From positions 114,803 to 178,802 of the forward strand of contig NZ_LNBE01000008.1 in the NCBI RefSeq assembly GCF_001445655.1: a stretch of DNA of 64,000 nt, written 5' to 3'. The notes below the pieces were generated by a model. It had not been told where the DNA came from. It saw only the letters and a program-made list of their open reading frames with translations, and did no database searches. The position numbers and the translations under genes are program-made. Source of the DNA: Streptomyces roseifaciens. Lineage in GTDB: Bacteria; Actinomycetota; Actinomycetes; Streptomycetales; Streptomycetaceae. Shown one piece after another: positions 22,172 through 31,369 of the stretch. Numbering within the stretch: position 1 is the stretch's first letter; each line of letters opens with the position of its first letter.

Positions 22172-23296
22172 GTGGCCACCGCGACCGAAGCAGACGCGAT
22201 GCGACGCGCCATTGCGCTCGCCGCTCGCGCCCTTGGCGCGACGAGCCCCAACCCCGTCGTCGGCTGCGTCGTCATCGACCCGCAGGGCACCGTCCTCGGC
22301 GAGGGATGGCACCGCCGCGCCGGCGGTCCGCACGCCGAGGTCGAAGCCCTCGCCGCGGCCTCCGCCGCAGGCCACGACGTGCGCGGCGCCACCGCAGTCG
22401 TCACCCTCGAACCCTGCAACCACACCGGACGCACGGGCCCCTGCGCCCAGGCCCTGATCAGCGCCGGCATCGGCCGGGTCGTCTACGCCGTCGCCGACCC
22501 CACCGACGCCGCCACCGGCGGAGCGGCCACCCTGGCCGCCGCCGGCGTCGACACCGAGGGCGGCCTCCTCGCCGACGAGGCCGCCGCCGGCAACGCCGCC
22601 TGGCTCACCTCCGTGCTCCACGGGCGCCCCTTCGTGCTGTGGAAGTACGCCGCCACGCTCGACGGGCGCAGCGCCGCCGCCGACGGCACCAGCCGCTGGA
22701 TCACCTCCGCGGACTCCCGCGCCGACGTCCACCGGCTGCGCGCCGAGGCCGACGCCGTCGTGGTGGGCTCGGGCACCCTGCGCGCCGACGACCCCCACCT
22801 GGCCGTGCGGGGCCGCGAAGGTGCCGTCCAGCCGCTGCGCGTCGTCATCGACACGCACGCCTCGGTCACCCCCGGCGCCCGCGTCCTGGACGACGCGGCA
22901 CCCACCCTGATCGCCGTCGGCGAGCACGCCGACACCACCCACCTGCCCGGCGCCGACGTCGTGCGCCTGCCCCGCGCCGGGGCCGGCGGCGACCGCGGCG
23001 GTCTCGACGTACACGCCCTGCTCCGCGAGCTCCACGCACGCGGCGTCCGCTCCGTGCTGCTCGAAGGCGGCCCCGCCCTCGCAGGCTCGTTCGTCGCCGC
23101 CGGCGCCGTCGACCGCGTCGTCGGCTATCTCGCCCCCGCCCTGCTCGGCGCCGGGCCGGCCGCCCTCGGCGACGCCGGCATCGGCACGATCGCCCACGCC
23201 CTGCGCCTCGAGGTGACCGACGTCGCCCGGCTCGGCACCGACCTGCGGATCACCGCAGTCCCCACCGCTTCCGCCACCGCCCCTGAGGAGAACTGA
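22172..23296 (+). CDS. ribD: Bifunctional riboflavin deaminase/reductase RibD
   Basis: 374 residues from a GTG with AGGAGG four bases upstream. The N-terminal deaminase domain (1-145) has the zinc motif HAEVEAL and PCNHTGRTGPC; the C-terminal reductase domain (about 150-374) has the WKYAATLDGRSAAADGTSRW start, the VGSGTLRADDP loop and the EGGPALAGSF NADPH site. It deaminates diaminohydroxyphosphoribosylaminopyrimidine and reduces the ribose side chain, the second and third steps of riboflavin synthesis. It is the first gene of the operon, under the FMN riboswitch, and is followed by ribE after two bases. Length and domain order are normal for RibD. Confidence 0.96.
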   Translation: MATATEADAMRRAIALAARALGATSPNPVVGCVVIDPQGTVLGEGWHRRAGGPHAEVEALAAASAAGHDVRGATAVVTLEPCNHTGRTGPCAQALISAGIGRVVYAVADPTDAATGGAATLAAAGVDTEGGLLADEAAAGNAAWLTSVLHGRPFVLWKYAATLDGRSAAADGTSRWITSADSRADVHRLRAEADAVVVGSGTLRADDPHLAVRGREGAVQPLRVVIDTHASVTPGARVLDDAAPTLIAVGEHADTTHLPGADVVRLPRAGAGGDRGGLDVHALLRELHARGVRSVLLEGGPALAGSFVAAGAVDRVVGYLAPALLGAGPAALGDAGIGTIAHALRLEVTDVARLGTDLRITAVPTASATAPEEN

Positions 23297-23298
23297 CA

Positions 23299-23916
23299 GT
23301 GTTCACCGGAATCGTCGAAGAACTGGGCGAGGTCGTCTCCGTCGAGAACCTCGGCGACAGCTCCCTCTTCCGGCTCCGCGGCCCGATCGTCACCCAGGAC
23401 GCCAAGCACGGCGACTCCATCGCCGTCAACGGCGTGTGCCTGACCGTCGTGGAGACCGCCGACGGCGAGTTCACCGCGGACGTGATGGCCGAGTCCCTCA
23501 AGCGCTCCAGCCTGGGCGCCCTCGTCCCCGGCTCGCGCGTCAACCTCGAACGGCCGATGGCCCTCGGCGGACGCCTCGGCGGCCACCTGGTCCAGGGCCA
23601 CGTCGACGGCACCGGCACCGTGCTGGAGCGGATCCCCGGCGAGCACTGGGAGATCGTGAAGATCGGCCTGCCGGCCGGGCTGGCCCGCTACGTCGTCGAC
23701 AAGGGCTCCATCACCGTCGACGGCATCAGCCTGACCGTGGTCGAGGCGGGCGACGAGCACTTCACCGTCAGCCTGATCCCCACCACGCTCGAACTGACCA
23801 CCCTCGGCATCAAGCAGCCCGGCGACCCGGTCAACCTCGAGGTGGACGTCCTCGCCAAGTACGTCGAGCGGCTGCTCGGCGCGCCCGCCCGCGGCACCGG
23901 GGAGAGCGTCGCATGA
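23299..23916 (+). CDS. ribE: Riboflavin synthase alpha subunit
   Basis: 205 residues, GTG start after GGAGA. The two homologous lumazine-binding repeats are clear: MFTGIVEELGEV ... SIAVNGVCLTVVE in the first half and GHVDGTGTV ... SITVDGISLTVVE in the second. Trimeric riboflavin synthase converts two 6,7-dimethyl-8-ribityllumazine molecules to riboflavin and the pyrimidine precursor. The stop codon overlaps the ATG of ribM (ATGA). The gene is called ribE or ribC depending on the species; I use ribE for the alpha-subunit enzyme. Confidence 0.96.
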   Translation: MFTGIVEELGEVVSVENLGDSSLFRLRGPIVTQDAKHGDSIAVNGVCLTVVETADGEFTADVMAESLKRSSLGALVPGSRVNLERPMALGGRLGGHLVQGHVDGTGTVLERIPGEHWEIVKIGLPAGLARYVVDKGSITVDGISLTVVEAGDEHFTVSLIPTTLELTTLGIKQPGDPVNLEVDVLAKYVERLLGAPARGTGESVA

Positions 23917-24566
23917 GCGCCCTCGACTGGCTCAACGGCGAGGCGTTCAGCGCCTTCGGGCAGCACGTCATCTGGTCCGACGCGATCGGCAACACCATCG
24001 GCCTCGCCGCGCTCGCCCTCGGCTGGCGGCGCTCCATATGGACCTGGCCCGTCCAGTTCCTCTCCGGCGTCATCCTCGTCGCCGCGTACGCCTCCGCCCA
24101 CCTCAGCGGCGGCATCGGCAAGCAGCTCCTCGTGATCGGCGTCGCCGTCTGGGGCTGGCGCCAGTGGCACCGCGGCAAGCAGCAGGCCCAGGACGGCTCC
24201 ATCGCCGTCCGCTTCGCCGGCTGGCGCGAGCGCACGGTGCTGCTGGCCGGCACGGCGCTCGGCACACTGGCCGTCGGCGCCCTGTTCACCGCCGTGCCGC
24301 AGCTGTCCTGGAACCCCTGGCCCGACGCCTACATCTTCGTCGGCACGCTCGCCGCGATGGTGGCCCAGGCCCGCGGGCTCGTCGAGTTCTGGGTGGCCTG
24401 GCTGCTGGTCGACATCGTGGGCGTCCCGCTCGCGTTCAGCAGCGGCCTCCCCTTCTCCGGCCTCGTCTACGTCATCTACTTCGCCCTGGTCCTGTGGGGC
24501 ATGCGCGACTGGTGGCTGCGCTCCCGCGAGAGCGTGAAGCCCGCGCTGGAAGGAGCACTTTCGTGA
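23913..24566 (+). CDS. ribM: PnuC-family riboflavin transporter RibM
   Basis: 217 residues, seven or eight membrane helices, with the PnuC fold landmarks [20 protein letters not shown] and the late [21 protein letters not shown] helix that carries substrate contacts in the family. PnuC proteins are facilitators for nicotinamide riboside, thiamine or riboflavin. The position inside an FMN-riboswitch operon assigns riboflavin, as for RibM/PnuX of other actinobacteria (from memory, RibM of S. davawensis transports riboflavin and roseflavin). The ATG overlaps the ribE stop; the stop overlaps the GTG of the following 32-codon frame. Confidence 0.88.
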   Translation: MSALDWLNGEAFSAFGQHVIWSDAIGNTIGLAALALGWRRSIWTWPVQFLSGVILVAAYASAHLSGGIGKQLLVIGVAVWGWRQWHRGKQQAQDGSIAVRFAGWRERTVLLAGTALGTLAVGALFTAVPQLSWNPWPDAYIFVGTLAAMVAQARGLVEFWVAWLLVDIVGVPLAFSSGLPFSGLVYVIYFALVLWGMRDWWLRSRESVKPALEGALS

Positions 24567-24661
24567 GCGACGCACGCGCGGCCACCGGGCTGCAGCCGAC
24601 CACGACACCCGCACCGCTGCGCCGCGCGGGCGGAGAAGCGAACAAGGGAGCAGGCGCATGA
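24563..24661 (+). CDS. Candidate 32-residue ORF filling the rib operon
   Basis: A GTG at 24563 overlaps the ribM stop (GTGA) and has AAGGAG seven bases upstream; the frame ends in a TGA that overlaps the ribBA start (ATGA). So this frame tiles the whole gap between ribM and ribBA. The peptide ([20 protein letters not shown] ... KGAGA) is rich in Ala, Thr, Pro and Arg, has no membrane segment and no recognised family. The most economical role is translational coupling, keeping ribosomes moving from ribM into ribBA; ribBA also has its own GGGAGCAGG site. It could instead be a functional small protein. I have no evidence that the peptide accumulates. Confidence 0.55.
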   Translation: MSDARAATGLQPTTTPAPLRRAGGEANKGAGA

Positions 24662-25944
24662 CCATTCTGGAGACCGAGGACTGGCCCCTGACCGGCGAGT
24701 TCGCGCTCGACTCCGTCGAGCGTGCCGTCGCCGACATCGCCGCCGGACGGCCCGTCGTCGTCGTGGACGACGAGAACCGCGAGAACGAGGGCGACCTCGT
24801 CGTGGCCGCGGAGAAGGTCACCACCGAGATCGTCGCCTTCATGATGAGCGAGTGCCGCGGGCTGATCTGCGTGCCGCTGGAGGAGGACGACGTCGAGCGG
24901 CTCGACCTGCCGCAGATGGTCGCCGACAACACCGAGTCCATGCGCACGGCCTTCACCGTCTCCGTCGACGCCTCCCGCGCGCACGGCACCGACACGGGCA
25001 TCTCCGCCGCGGACCGGGCCACCACCATCCGCCTGCTCGCCGACCCGGCCGCCGTCCCCGGCGACTTCGTCCGGCCCGGCCACGTCTTCCCGCTGCGCGC
25101 CAAGCCCGGCGGCGTCCTGGTCCGCAACGGCCACACCGAGGCCGGCGTCGACCTCGCCCGGCTCGCCGGCCTGCGGCCCGCCGCCGCGATCGTGGAGATC
25201 GCCGGCGAGGACGGCGCGATGCTGCGCCTGCCCGAGCTGATCCCCTTCGCCCGCAAGCACGGCCTCGCGATCATCTCCATCGAGGACCTGATCGCCCACC
25301 GCCGGGCGGCGGAGGCGACCGTGCACCGCGAGGCCGAGACCCGGCTGCCCACCGCCTTCGGCGACTTCCGCGCCTACGGCTACCGCTCCGCGGCCGACGG
25401 CATCGAGCACATCGCGCTCGTCGCCGGCGACCTCGGCGACGGCGAGGACGTGCTGGTGCGCGTCCACTCCGAGTGCCTGACCGGGGACGTCTTCGCGTCG
25501 CTGCGCTGCGACTGCGGCCCCCAGCTGCACGCCTCCCTGGAGCGGATCGCCGGCGAGGGCCGCGGCGTCGTCCTCTACCTGCGCGGCCACGAGGGCCGCG
25601 GCATCGGGCTGCTGCCCAAGCTGCGCGCCTACGAGCTCCAGGAGGACGGCCGCGACACCCTCGACGCCAACCTCGAACTGGGCCTGCCCGCCGACGCGCG
25701 CGACTACGCTGCCGGCGCACGCATCCTCACCGACCTCGGCGTGCGCTCGCTGCGCCTGCTGACCAACAACCCCGACAAGACCGCCGCCCTCGTGCGCCAC
25801 GGCCTGCGCGTCACCGGCCGCGAGCCCATGCCCGTCCAGGCCGGCGAGCACAACCTGCACTACCTGCGGACCAAGCGGGACCGCATGGGCCACGACCTGC
25901 CCTGGCTGGACGCCGACCGCGTGGCCGCCTGCGGCAACCAGTGA
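24658..25944 (+). CDS. ribBA: Bifunctional DHBP synthase / GTP cyclohydrolase II
   Basis: 428 residues. The N-terminal domain (about 10-210) is 3,4-dihydroxy-2-butanone 4-phosphate synthase, with [11 protein letters not shown] and the acidic metal residues plus the [16 protein letters not shown] block. The C-terminal domain (about 215-410) is GTP cyclohydrolase II, with the zinc cysteines in [15 protein letters not shown] and the [10 protein letters not shown] catalytic loop. It supplies both precursors of riboflavin, from ribulose 5-phosphate and GTP. The start overlaps the stop of the 32-codon frame. Both active sites look complete. The C-terminal extension (MGHDLPWLD) is usual for actinobacteria. 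Confidence 0.96.
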   Translation: MTILETEDWPLTGEFALDSVERAVADIAAGRPVVVVDDENRENEGDLVVAAEKVTTEIVAFMMSECRGLICVPLEEDDVERLDLPQMVADNTESMRTAFTVSVDASRAHGTDTGISAADRATTIRLLADPAAVPGDFVRPGHVFPLRAKPGGVLVRNGHTEAGVDLARLAGLRPAAAIVEIAGEDGAMLRLPELIPFARKHGLAIISIEDLIAHRRAAEATVHREAETRLPTAFGDFRAYGYRSAADGIEHIALVAGDLGDGEDVLVRVHSECLTGDVFASLRCDCGPQLHASLERIAGEGRGVVLYLRGHEGRGIGLLPKLRAYELQEDGRDTLDANLELGLPADARDYAAGARILTDLGVRSLRLLTNNPDKTAALVRHGLRVTGREPMPVQAGEHNLHYLRTKRDRMGHDLPWLDADRVAACGNQ

Positions 25945-26007
25945 TCATCACCTCACCGACCGAGCACCACTCCCACTGAGCACGACACCGACCGAAAAGA
26001 GAACGAC

Positions 26008-26493
26008 GTGAGCGGCAAGGGCGCCCCCGAGCTGAGTGTGAAGAACTGCCAGGACCTGCGGGTGGCCGTGATCGCCGCGCAGTGGCACGAGAAGGTCATG
26101 GACGGCCTGGTCGACGGCGCCCTGCGCGCGCTGCACGAACTCGGCATCGACGAGCCCACCGTGCTGCGCGTGCCCGGCAGCTGGGAGCTGCCCGTCGCCG
26201 CCAAGGTCCTCGCCGGCCGCGGCTACGACGCGATCGTCGCCCTCGGCGTCGTCATCCGCGGCGGCACCCCGCACTTCGACTACGTGTGCCAGGGCGTCAC
26301 CCAGGGCCTCACCCAGGTGTCCGTGGACACCGGCGTCCCCGTCGGCTTCGGCGTCCTCACGTGTGACGACGACGCGCAGGCCCTGGACCGGGCCGGCCTC
26401 GAGGGCTCGAACGAGGACAAGGGCCACGAGGCCGTCACCGCCGCCGTCGCCACGGCGGTACTTCTGCGCTCGGTGTCCGAGCCCTGGCACTGA
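26008..26493 (+). CDS. ribH: 6,7-Dimethyl-8-ribityllumazine synthase
   Basis: 161 residues from a GTG. Lumazine synthase features are in place: [18 protein letters not shown], the substrate loop [12 protein letters not shown], and [20 protein letters not shown] with the catalytic His. The enzyme joins the pyrimidine and butanone phosphate made by the preceding genes and forms pentamers or 60-mer shells. It is the last rib gene, 63 bases after ribBA. The -35 of the hisE promoter overlaps its stop codon. Confidence 0.96.
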   Translation: MSGKGAPELSVKNCQDLRVAVIAAQWHEKVMDGLVDGALRALHELGIDEPTVLRVPGSWELPVAAKVLAGRGYDAIVALGVVIRGGTPHFDYVCQGVTQGLTQVSVDTGVPVGFGVLTCDDDAQALDRAGLEGSNEDKGHEAVTAAVATAVLLRSVSEPWH

Positions 26494-26517
26494 CAGCGGG
26501 GGCGGACCCCGTAGGGT
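26490..26517 (+). promoter_or_regulatory. hisE promoter
   Basis: -35 CTGACA (26490-26495, overlapping the ribH stop), 16-base spacer, -10 TAGGGT (26512-26517). Predicted +1 near 26524 leaves only about four bases before the ATG, so the message is nearly leaderless; no ribosome site is visible. Confidence 0.6.
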
Positions 26518-26527
26518 AGGACGCACC

Positions 26528-26797
26528 ATGTCCAAGAAGACGTTCGAGGAGCTGTTCGCAGAGCTCCAGCAGAAGGCCGACGGCGACCCCGCCACCTCCC
26601 GCACCGCCGAGCTGGTGGGCAAGGGCGTCCATGCCATCGGCAAGAAGGTGGTCGAGGAGGCCGCCGAGGTGTGGATGGCCGCCGAGTACGAGGGCGCCGA
26701 CGCCACCGCCGAGGAGATCTCCCAGCTGCTGTACCACGTTCAGGTGATGATGGTCGCCCGCGGGATCTCCCTGGACGACGTCTACTCCCACCTCTGA
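26528..26797 (+). CDS. hisE: Phosphoribosyl-ATP pyrophosphatase
   Basis: 89 residues, the normal length for stand-alone HisE. The MazG-like fold is recognisable from [24 protein letters not shown] and the catalytic acidic block [14 protein letters not shown], with a second metal-binding segment [10 protein letters not shown]. It hydrolyses phosphoribosyl-ATP to phosphoribosyl-AMP, step two of histidine synthesis. It precedes hisG (step one) by 81 bases on the same strand. It has its own promoter overlapping the end of ribH, so riboflavin and histidine units are probably separately controlled despite sitting together. Confidence 0.95.
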   Translation: MSKKTFEELFAELQQKADGDPATSRTAELVGKGVHAIGKKVVEEAAEVWMAAEYEGADATAEEISQLLYHVQVMMVARGISLDDVYSHL

Positions 26798-26878
26798 CCC
26801 CGCCGGCACCGGCCCCCGGTGCCACCGCAGTTCCTGCCCACATTCCGCACATCCCCACGCACGAAGGAAACCGACCTC

Positions 26879-27727
26879 ATGCTGCGCATCGCCGTTCCCA
26901 ACAAGGGTTCTCTCTCCGAGCCTGCGTCGGCGATGCTCCATGAGGCCGGCTACCGCCAGCGCAAGGACCGCAGGGAGCTCGTCCTCGTCGACTCGGCCAA
27001 CGACGTCGAGTTCTTCTTCCTGCGCCCGCGCGACATCGCGGTCTACGTGGGCTCCGGCAAGCTCGACATCGGCATCACCGGCCGCGACCTGCTGCTGGAC
27101 TCCGGCTCGCAGGCCGAGGAGATCATGCAGCTCGGCTTCGCCGGGTCCACGTTCCGCTACGCCACCCGGCCGGGCACGGCCAAGGACGTCAGCGAGTTCG
27201 GCGGCATGACCGTCGCCACGTCCTTCTCCGGCCTGGTCACCAAGCACCTCGCCGACAACGGCGTGGACGCCGCCGTCGTCCACCTCGACGGCGCGGTCGA
27301 GACCGCCATCCAGCTCGGCGTCGCCGAGATCATCGCGGACGTGGTGGAGACCGGCACCACCCTGCGCAACGCCGGCCTGGAGATCATCGGCGAGCCGATC
27401 CTGAAGTCCGAGGCCGTCGTCATCCGCCGCTCCGGCGCACCGGCCGACGACCCCAAGGTGCAGCAGTTCCTCCGCCGCATGCAGGGCGTCCTGGTCGCCC
27501 GCCGGTACGTGATGATGGACTACGACATCCGGGTGGAGCACGTCGAGCGCGCCGTCGCCCTCACCCCCGGCCTGGAGTCGCCGACCGTCTCCCCGCTGCA
27601 CCACGAGGGCTGGGTCGCGGTCCGCTCGATGGTCCCCTCCAGCGATGCCCAGAGCATCATGGACGAGCTGTACGAGCTGGGCGCCCGCGCCATCCTCACC
27701 ACCAACATCCACGCCTGCCGCCTCTGA
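26879..27727 (+). CDS. hisG: ATP phosphoribosyltransferase, long form
   Basis: 282 residues, the length of the self-sufficient HisG with a C-terminal ACT-like regulatory domain. Landmarks: [20 protein letters not shown] at the start, [20 protein letters not shown], the PRPP loop [20 protein letters not shown], and the terminal [11 protein letters not shown] that binds feedback histidine. It starts histidine synthesis from ATP and PRPP. A GAAGGAAA ribosome site precedes the ATG. No HisZ partner is needed for this form. Confidence 0.95.
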   Translation: MLRIAVPNKGSLSEPASAMLHEAGYRQRKDRRELVLVDSANDVEFFFLRPRDIAVYVGSGKLDIGITGRDLLLDSGSQAEEIMQLGFAGSTFRYATRPGTAKDVSEFGGMTVATSFSGLVTKHLADNGVDAAVVHLDGAVETAIQLGVAEIIADVVETGTTLRNAGLEIIGEPILKSEAVVIRRSGAPADDPKVQQFLRRMQGVLVARRYVMMDYDIRVEHVERAVALTPGLESPTVSPLHHEGWVAVRSMVPSSDAQSIMDELYELGARAILTTNIHACRL

Positions 27728-27768
27728 CCGGCCCGGCCCCCTCCCCACCCAGCGAGAGCACCAGCGAC

Positions 27769-28233
27769 GTGTCCACGCCCGCATCCCCGTCCGGCCTGCC
27801 CGGGCTCCCGGTCACCTTCCGCCCGACCCGCACCCGGATCGTGCTGATGAGCCTGGGCACGGCCCTGCTCGCCGTCCTCACGGCGGTGTCCTTCCTGCTC
27901 GACACGGCCACGGCCGGGGACCGGGCCTCCTTCATCGGCACCGGCCTGCTCGTCTTCGCCTTCCTCGGGCTGCTCAGCCGCCCCAAGGTGGTCGCCACCC
28001 ACGACGGTGTCACCGTGGTCAACCTGACCACGAAGCGGCAGCTGGCGTGGGCCCAGATCGTCCGGGTCACCCTGCGCCCGGGTGACGCCTGGGTCCATCT
28101 GGACCTGGCCGACGGCACGAGCCTGGCGGCCATGGGCATCCAGCCCGGCATCGCCAAGGAGCAGGCCGTCGCCAACGCCCGGGCCCTGCGCGCCCTGGTG
28201 GAGGAGCACGGCACGGGGCACTCCGCCACCTGA
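27769..28233 (+). CDS. Two-helix membrane protein with bacterial PH domain
   Basis: 154 residues from a GTG. Residues 15-28 are a short soluble lead (GLPVTFRPTRTRI), followed by two membrane helices (about 25-45 and 52-70) and a C-terminal bacterial PH-like domain (about 70-145) with LSRPKVVATHDGVTVVNLTTKRQLAW and VTLRPGDAWVHLDLADG. Proteins of this kind are conserved just behind hisG in Streptomyces as far as I recall. The PH fold could bind a protein or lipid; no function is assigned. It follows hisG by 41 bases, so it may be in the same transcript. Confidence 0.82.
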   Translation: MSTPASPSGLPGLPVTFRPTRTRIVLMSLGTALLAVLTAVSFLLDTATAGDRASFIGTGLLVFAFLGLLSRPKVVATHDGVTVVNLTTKRQLAWAQIVRVTLRPGDAWVHLDLADGTSLAAMGIQPGIAKEQAVANARALRALVEEHGTGHSAT

Positions 28234-28462
28234 TCCACGTCCGGTTTCCCGAGCGTTCCCCGTGCGGGGCGGCCCGCCTGTGACCGCGGTTCCTTGATTA
28301 CTCTGGTGCCACGGGCACACACCTGCCCCGCCCCGCACGAGGAAACGGCCGTGGAACAGCGCGGCCCGCGGGGCACCTGCGACCCGAGGAGTGACTCCCT
28401 CCGGCAATGGACGGATCGTCCTGTAGTACCCGCGCCGCCGCCCACCCCACGGAGGCGGCGGC

Positions 28463-29800
28463 ATGAGTATCACCGTGTCCCTGCTGCTGCTCGCGGCAGC
28501 ACTCCTCCTCATCCTGGCGAACGGCTTCTTCGTCGCCGCCGAGTTCGGCCTGGTGACCGTGGAGAAGCCGGAGGCCGAACGGGCCGCGGCCGGCGGTGAC
28601 CGCCGGGCCCGCACCGTCGTCGCCTCCCTGCGCGAGCTCTCCTTCCAGCTCTCCGGGACCCAACTCGGCATCACCATCACCTCGTTGGTCGTCGGCATGC
28701 TGGCCGAGCCCGCCCTGGGCCACCTGCTCACCGGGCCGCTCTCCGCCACCGGCCTGCCCGCCGGAGCCGCGCCCGGTGTGGCCGTCGTCACCGGCATGCT
28801 GGTGGCCTCGGCCGTGCAGATGGTCATCGGCGAACTCGTGCCCAAGAACTGGGCGGTCTCCCGGCCCCTTCAGGTCGCGCGGTTCGTCGCCGGCCCGCAG
28901 CACGCCTTCGCCCACTTCTTCCGGCCCGTGATCACCCTGCTGAACGCGGTCGCCAACCGGCTCGTACGGGCCCTGGGCGTAGAGCCCGCCGAGGAGCTGG
29001 CCTCCGCCCGCACCCCGGGCGAACTCGTCTCCCTGGCCCGGCACTCGGCCCGCGCCGGCGCCCTGGAGCAGGACACCGCCGACCTCTTCGTGCGCACCCT
29101 CTCGCTCGGCGACCTCACCGCCCAGCACGTGATGACGCCCCGCGTGAAGGTCAGCGCCCTGCAGTCCTCGGCGACCGCCGAGGACGTCCTCAACCTCACC
29201 CGTGCCACGGGCCTGTCGCGCTTCCCCGTCTACCGGGAGCGTCTGGACGACATCACCGGCATGGTCCACCTCAAGGCCGCCCTGGCCGTCCCCGCGGACG
29301 AGCGGCTGCGCACCCCCGTCGGGCGCATCGCCGTCCCCCCGATGCTCGTACCGGGCACGCTGCCCGTGCAGCCACTGCTGGAGCAGCTGCGCAGCGGGCA
29401 GCCGATAGCCGTCGTCGTCGACGAGTACGGCGGTACGGCGGGCGTGGTGACCCTGGAGGACATCGTCGAGGAGCTCGTCGGCGAAGTGCGCGACGAGCAC
29501 GACGCCGAGGACGCCCACCGGCCCGAACTGGCCCCCGTGGCCTGCGAGGACGGCCGCACCGGGTGGGAGGCCGACGGCGGCTGCCGCGTCGACGCCCTGC
29601 GCCGCATGGGCCTGGAGCCGCCCGACGGCCCGTACGAGACCGTCGCCGGGCTCGTCGCCGGGCTGCTGGGCCGCATCCCCGCGGCCGGCGACACCGCCGA
29701 ACTGCCCGGCTGGCGGATCTCGGTGCGCCTGGTCGCCCACCACCGGGCCGAACGGGTCCGGTTCGCCCGCACCGCCACCGGCAGGGGGGAGGCGCGATGA
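28463..29800 (+). CDS. CNNM/CorC-type transporter (DUF21-CBS-CorC_HlyC)
   Basis: 445 residues from an ATG after GGAGG. The DUF21 membrane domain (about 1-200) has four hydrophobic segments and the ILANGFFVAAEFGLV motif; a CBS pair follows (about 215-345, MTPRVKVSALQ ... VVVDEYGGTAGVVTLEDIVE), then a CorC_HlyC domain (about 355-440). The family is often labelled hemolysin, but CNNM/CorC proteins are linked to magnesium and cobalt efflux or sodium/magnesium exchange, with the CBS pair binding Mg-ATP. The stop overlaps the start of the next gene (ATGA), so both are made together and may act as a heteromer. Confidence 0.9.
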   Translation: MSITVSLLLLAAALLLILANGFFVAAEFGLVTVEKPEAERAAAGGDRRARTVVASLRELSFQLSGTQLGITITSLVVGMLAEPALGHLLTGPLSATGLPAGAAPGVAVVTGMLVASAVQMVIGELVPKNWAVSRPLQVARFVAGPQHAFAHFFRPVITLLNAVANRLVRALGVEPAEELASARTPGELVSLARHSARAGALEQDTADLFVRTLSLGDLTAQHVMTPRVKVSALQSSATAEDVLNLTRATGLSRFPVYRERLDDITGMVHLKAALAVPADERLRTPVGRIAVPPMLVPGTLPVQPLLEQLRSGQPIAVVVDEYGGTAGVVTLEDIVEELVGEVRDEHDAEDAHRPELAPVACEDGRTGWEADGGCRVDALRRMGLEPPDGPYETVAGLVAGLLGRIPAAGDTAELPGWRISVRLVAHHRAERVRFARTATGRGEAR

Positions 29801-30906
29801 GCGTGCTGCAACTCCTCTTCGCCGGGCTGCTGGTGCTCGCCAACGGCTTCTTCGTGGGCGCCGAGTTCGCGCTCGTGTCCGTGCGCCGCAGCCAGATCGA
29901 GCCGAAGGCCGCGGAGGGGTCGGCACGGGCCCGTACGGTCCTGACCGGCCTGGAGAGCCTGCCGCAGATGATGGCCGCCGCCCAGTTCGGCATCACCGTC
30001 TGCTCGCTGACGCTCGGCGCGGTCGCCGAGCCGACGGTGGCCGCGCTCCTGGAGCCCGTCTTCGAGGCGGCCCGGGTGCCCGCCGGGCTGATCCACCCGC
30101 TGGGCTACGTCATCGCGCTGGCCGTGGTGGTCTTCCTGCACCTGGTGATCGGCGAGATGGTGCCGAAGAACCTGGCCATGTCGGCGCCCGACCGGGCGGC
30201 GCTGTGGCTGGGCCCGGGGCTGGTGGCCTTCGCACGGGTCTGCCGGCCGGTCACCCGCCTGCTGGGCGCGTGCGCCCACGGCGTGCTGCGGCTCTTCCGC
30301 GTCGAGCCCAAGGACGAGGTGGAGGCCGTGTTCACCAGCGAGCAGCTCACCCACCTGGTCGAGGACTCCCGCCAGGCCGGGCTGCTGGAACCCGCCGAGC
30401 AGGAGCGCCTGGAGGACGCCCTGGGGCTGGGCAGCCGCCCGGTGACCGACGTGCTCCTCGACCCCGCCGCCCTGGTCACGGTCGACCCGTCCGTCACCCC
30501 GCGCGGCATCGAGGAACTGACGGTGCGGACCGGCTACTCCCGCTTCCCCGTGTGCGCCCCCGGCGGCGCCGTCATGGGCTACCTCCACGTCAAGGACGTC
30601 CTGGACCTGGAGGACCGGGAGCGCGCGGTGCCGCAGCACGTGTGGCGGCGCGTGGAGACCATCCGGGCCGAACTGCCCCTGGACGACGCCCTGACGGTGA
30701 TGCGCAGGGCCGCGGCCCACCTGGCTGCGGTCACGGACGCATCGGGGCGGGTGCTGGGCCTGGTGGCCCTGGAGGACGTCCTGGAGAAGCTCGTGGGCGA
30801 GGTCCGCGACCCCTCCCACCGGGAGGCCCCGGCGGCGGCCGTCCGGGTCGCCGACCCGCGGGTGCCGCGCAAGCCCCGGGAGCGCAGCGGCGTACTGGCG
30901 GGATAG
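29797..30906 (+). CDS. CNNM-type transporter without CorC_HlyC domain
   Basis: 369 residues, a close paralogue of the preceding gene (LLVLANGFFVGAEFALVSVRRSQ) with the DUF21 membrane domain and CBS pair, but it ends soon after the second CBS (LVALEDVLEKLVGEVRDPS) in a Pro/Arg tail, so the C-terminal CorC_HlyC domain is missing. The ATG overlaps the stop of the upstream gene. A duplicated pair in which the second lacks the C-terminal domain is frequent in actinobacteria and suggests a two-subunit transporter rather than damage. A strong hairpin follows. Confidence 0.88.
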   Translation: MSVLQLLFAGLLVLANGFFVGAEFALVSVRRSQIEPKAAEGSARARTVLTGLESLPQMMAAAQFGITVCSLTLGAVAEPTVAALLEPVFEAARVPAGLIHPLGYVIALAVVVFLHLVIGEMVPKNLAMSAPDRAALWLGPGLVAFARVCRPVTRLLGACAHGVLRLFRVEPKDEVEAVFTSEQLTHLVEDSRQAGLLEPAEQERLEDALGLGSRPVTDVLLDPAALVTVDPSVTPRGIEELTVRTGYSRFPVCAPGGAVMGYLHVKDVLDLEDRERAVPQHVWRRVETIRAELPLDDALTVMRRAAAHLAAVTDASGRVLGLVALEDVLEKLVGEVRDPSHREAPAAAVRVADPRVPRKPRERSGVLAG

Positions 30907-30912
30907 GAGCGG

Positions 30913-30951
30913 CCCGTCGGGGAGGGCGGCCCGTCCGTCCTCCCCGACGGG
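30913..30951 (+). terminator. Terminator of the CNNM operon
   Basis: 13-bp perfect stem cccgtcggggagg (30913-30925) with cctccccgacggg (30939-30951), seven bases after the stop codon. Confidence 0.75.
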
Positions 30952-30990
30952 AACTCCCCCGATTCCCCTGCCGCGAGTGGCCCGCGTGGC

Positions 30991-30996
30991 TAGGCT
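30991..30996 (+). promoter_or_regulatory. -10 element of the protease/TPR operon
   Basis: TAGGCT, 58 bases before the ATG at 31054. The -35 is unclear. This is the only promoter-like element seen between the CNNM terminator and the operon. Confidence 0.4.
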
Positions 30997-31053
30997 GAAC
31001 GAGCCGCCGCGTCACGGCCGGTGAAGCTCATGGAGCAATCGGGGGAGCCTGCC

Positions 31054-31359
31054 ATGTCCGTACCGCTGGTCCGCGTGGAGACGGTGGAACTGGACGCGCA
31101 AGGGTCCCGGCAGATCAGCAACCGGTCCCGCCGCACCGCCTCCCTGGAGGAGCGCTCCGAGGAACTGGAGCAGGCCATCACCTCCGCGTCCTCGATCGCG
31201 CAGGACGCCCTCGCCCGCATCCCGGAGCGCGACGGCTGGCGCGTCGGCAGCCTGCAGGTCACCTTCGGGGTGACGCTCGCGGCCGAAGCCGGGGTGATCC
31301 TCTCGAAGGCGTCCGCGGAGGCGTCCTTCGAAGTCACGCTGACGGTGGAACGCGCCTGA
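31054..31359 (+). CDS. Trypsin-co-occurring domain protein (Trypco1/CU044_2847)
   Basis: 101 residues, whole length one domain. The start at 31054 has GGGGGAG six bases upstream; an in-frame GTG at 31021 lacks a ribosome site. The family ending is clear (VGSLQVTFGVTLAAEAGVIL ... ASAEASFEVTLTVE). Trypco1 proteins are small domains found fused to or encoded beside trypsin-like proteases and are placed, by published comparative work on multicellular-bacterial conflict systems, among adaptor or effector-associated domains. Here it is immediately followed by a trypsin-like protease gene (ten-base gap), exactly the expected partner. It probably binds or positions the protease; there are no catalytic residues. 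Confidence 0.88.
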   Translation: MSVPLVRVETVELDAQGSRQISNRSRRTASLEERSEELEQAITSASSIAQDALARIPERDGWRVGSLQVTFGVTLAAEAGVILSKASAEASFEVTLTVERA

Positions 31360-31369
31360 GGGGCCCGCG

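Noticed and set aside
28234..28462. A metal riboswitch before the CNNM pair
   Set aside because: The 229-base leader is long, but I could not match it to an M-box, ykoY or other known fold by eye.
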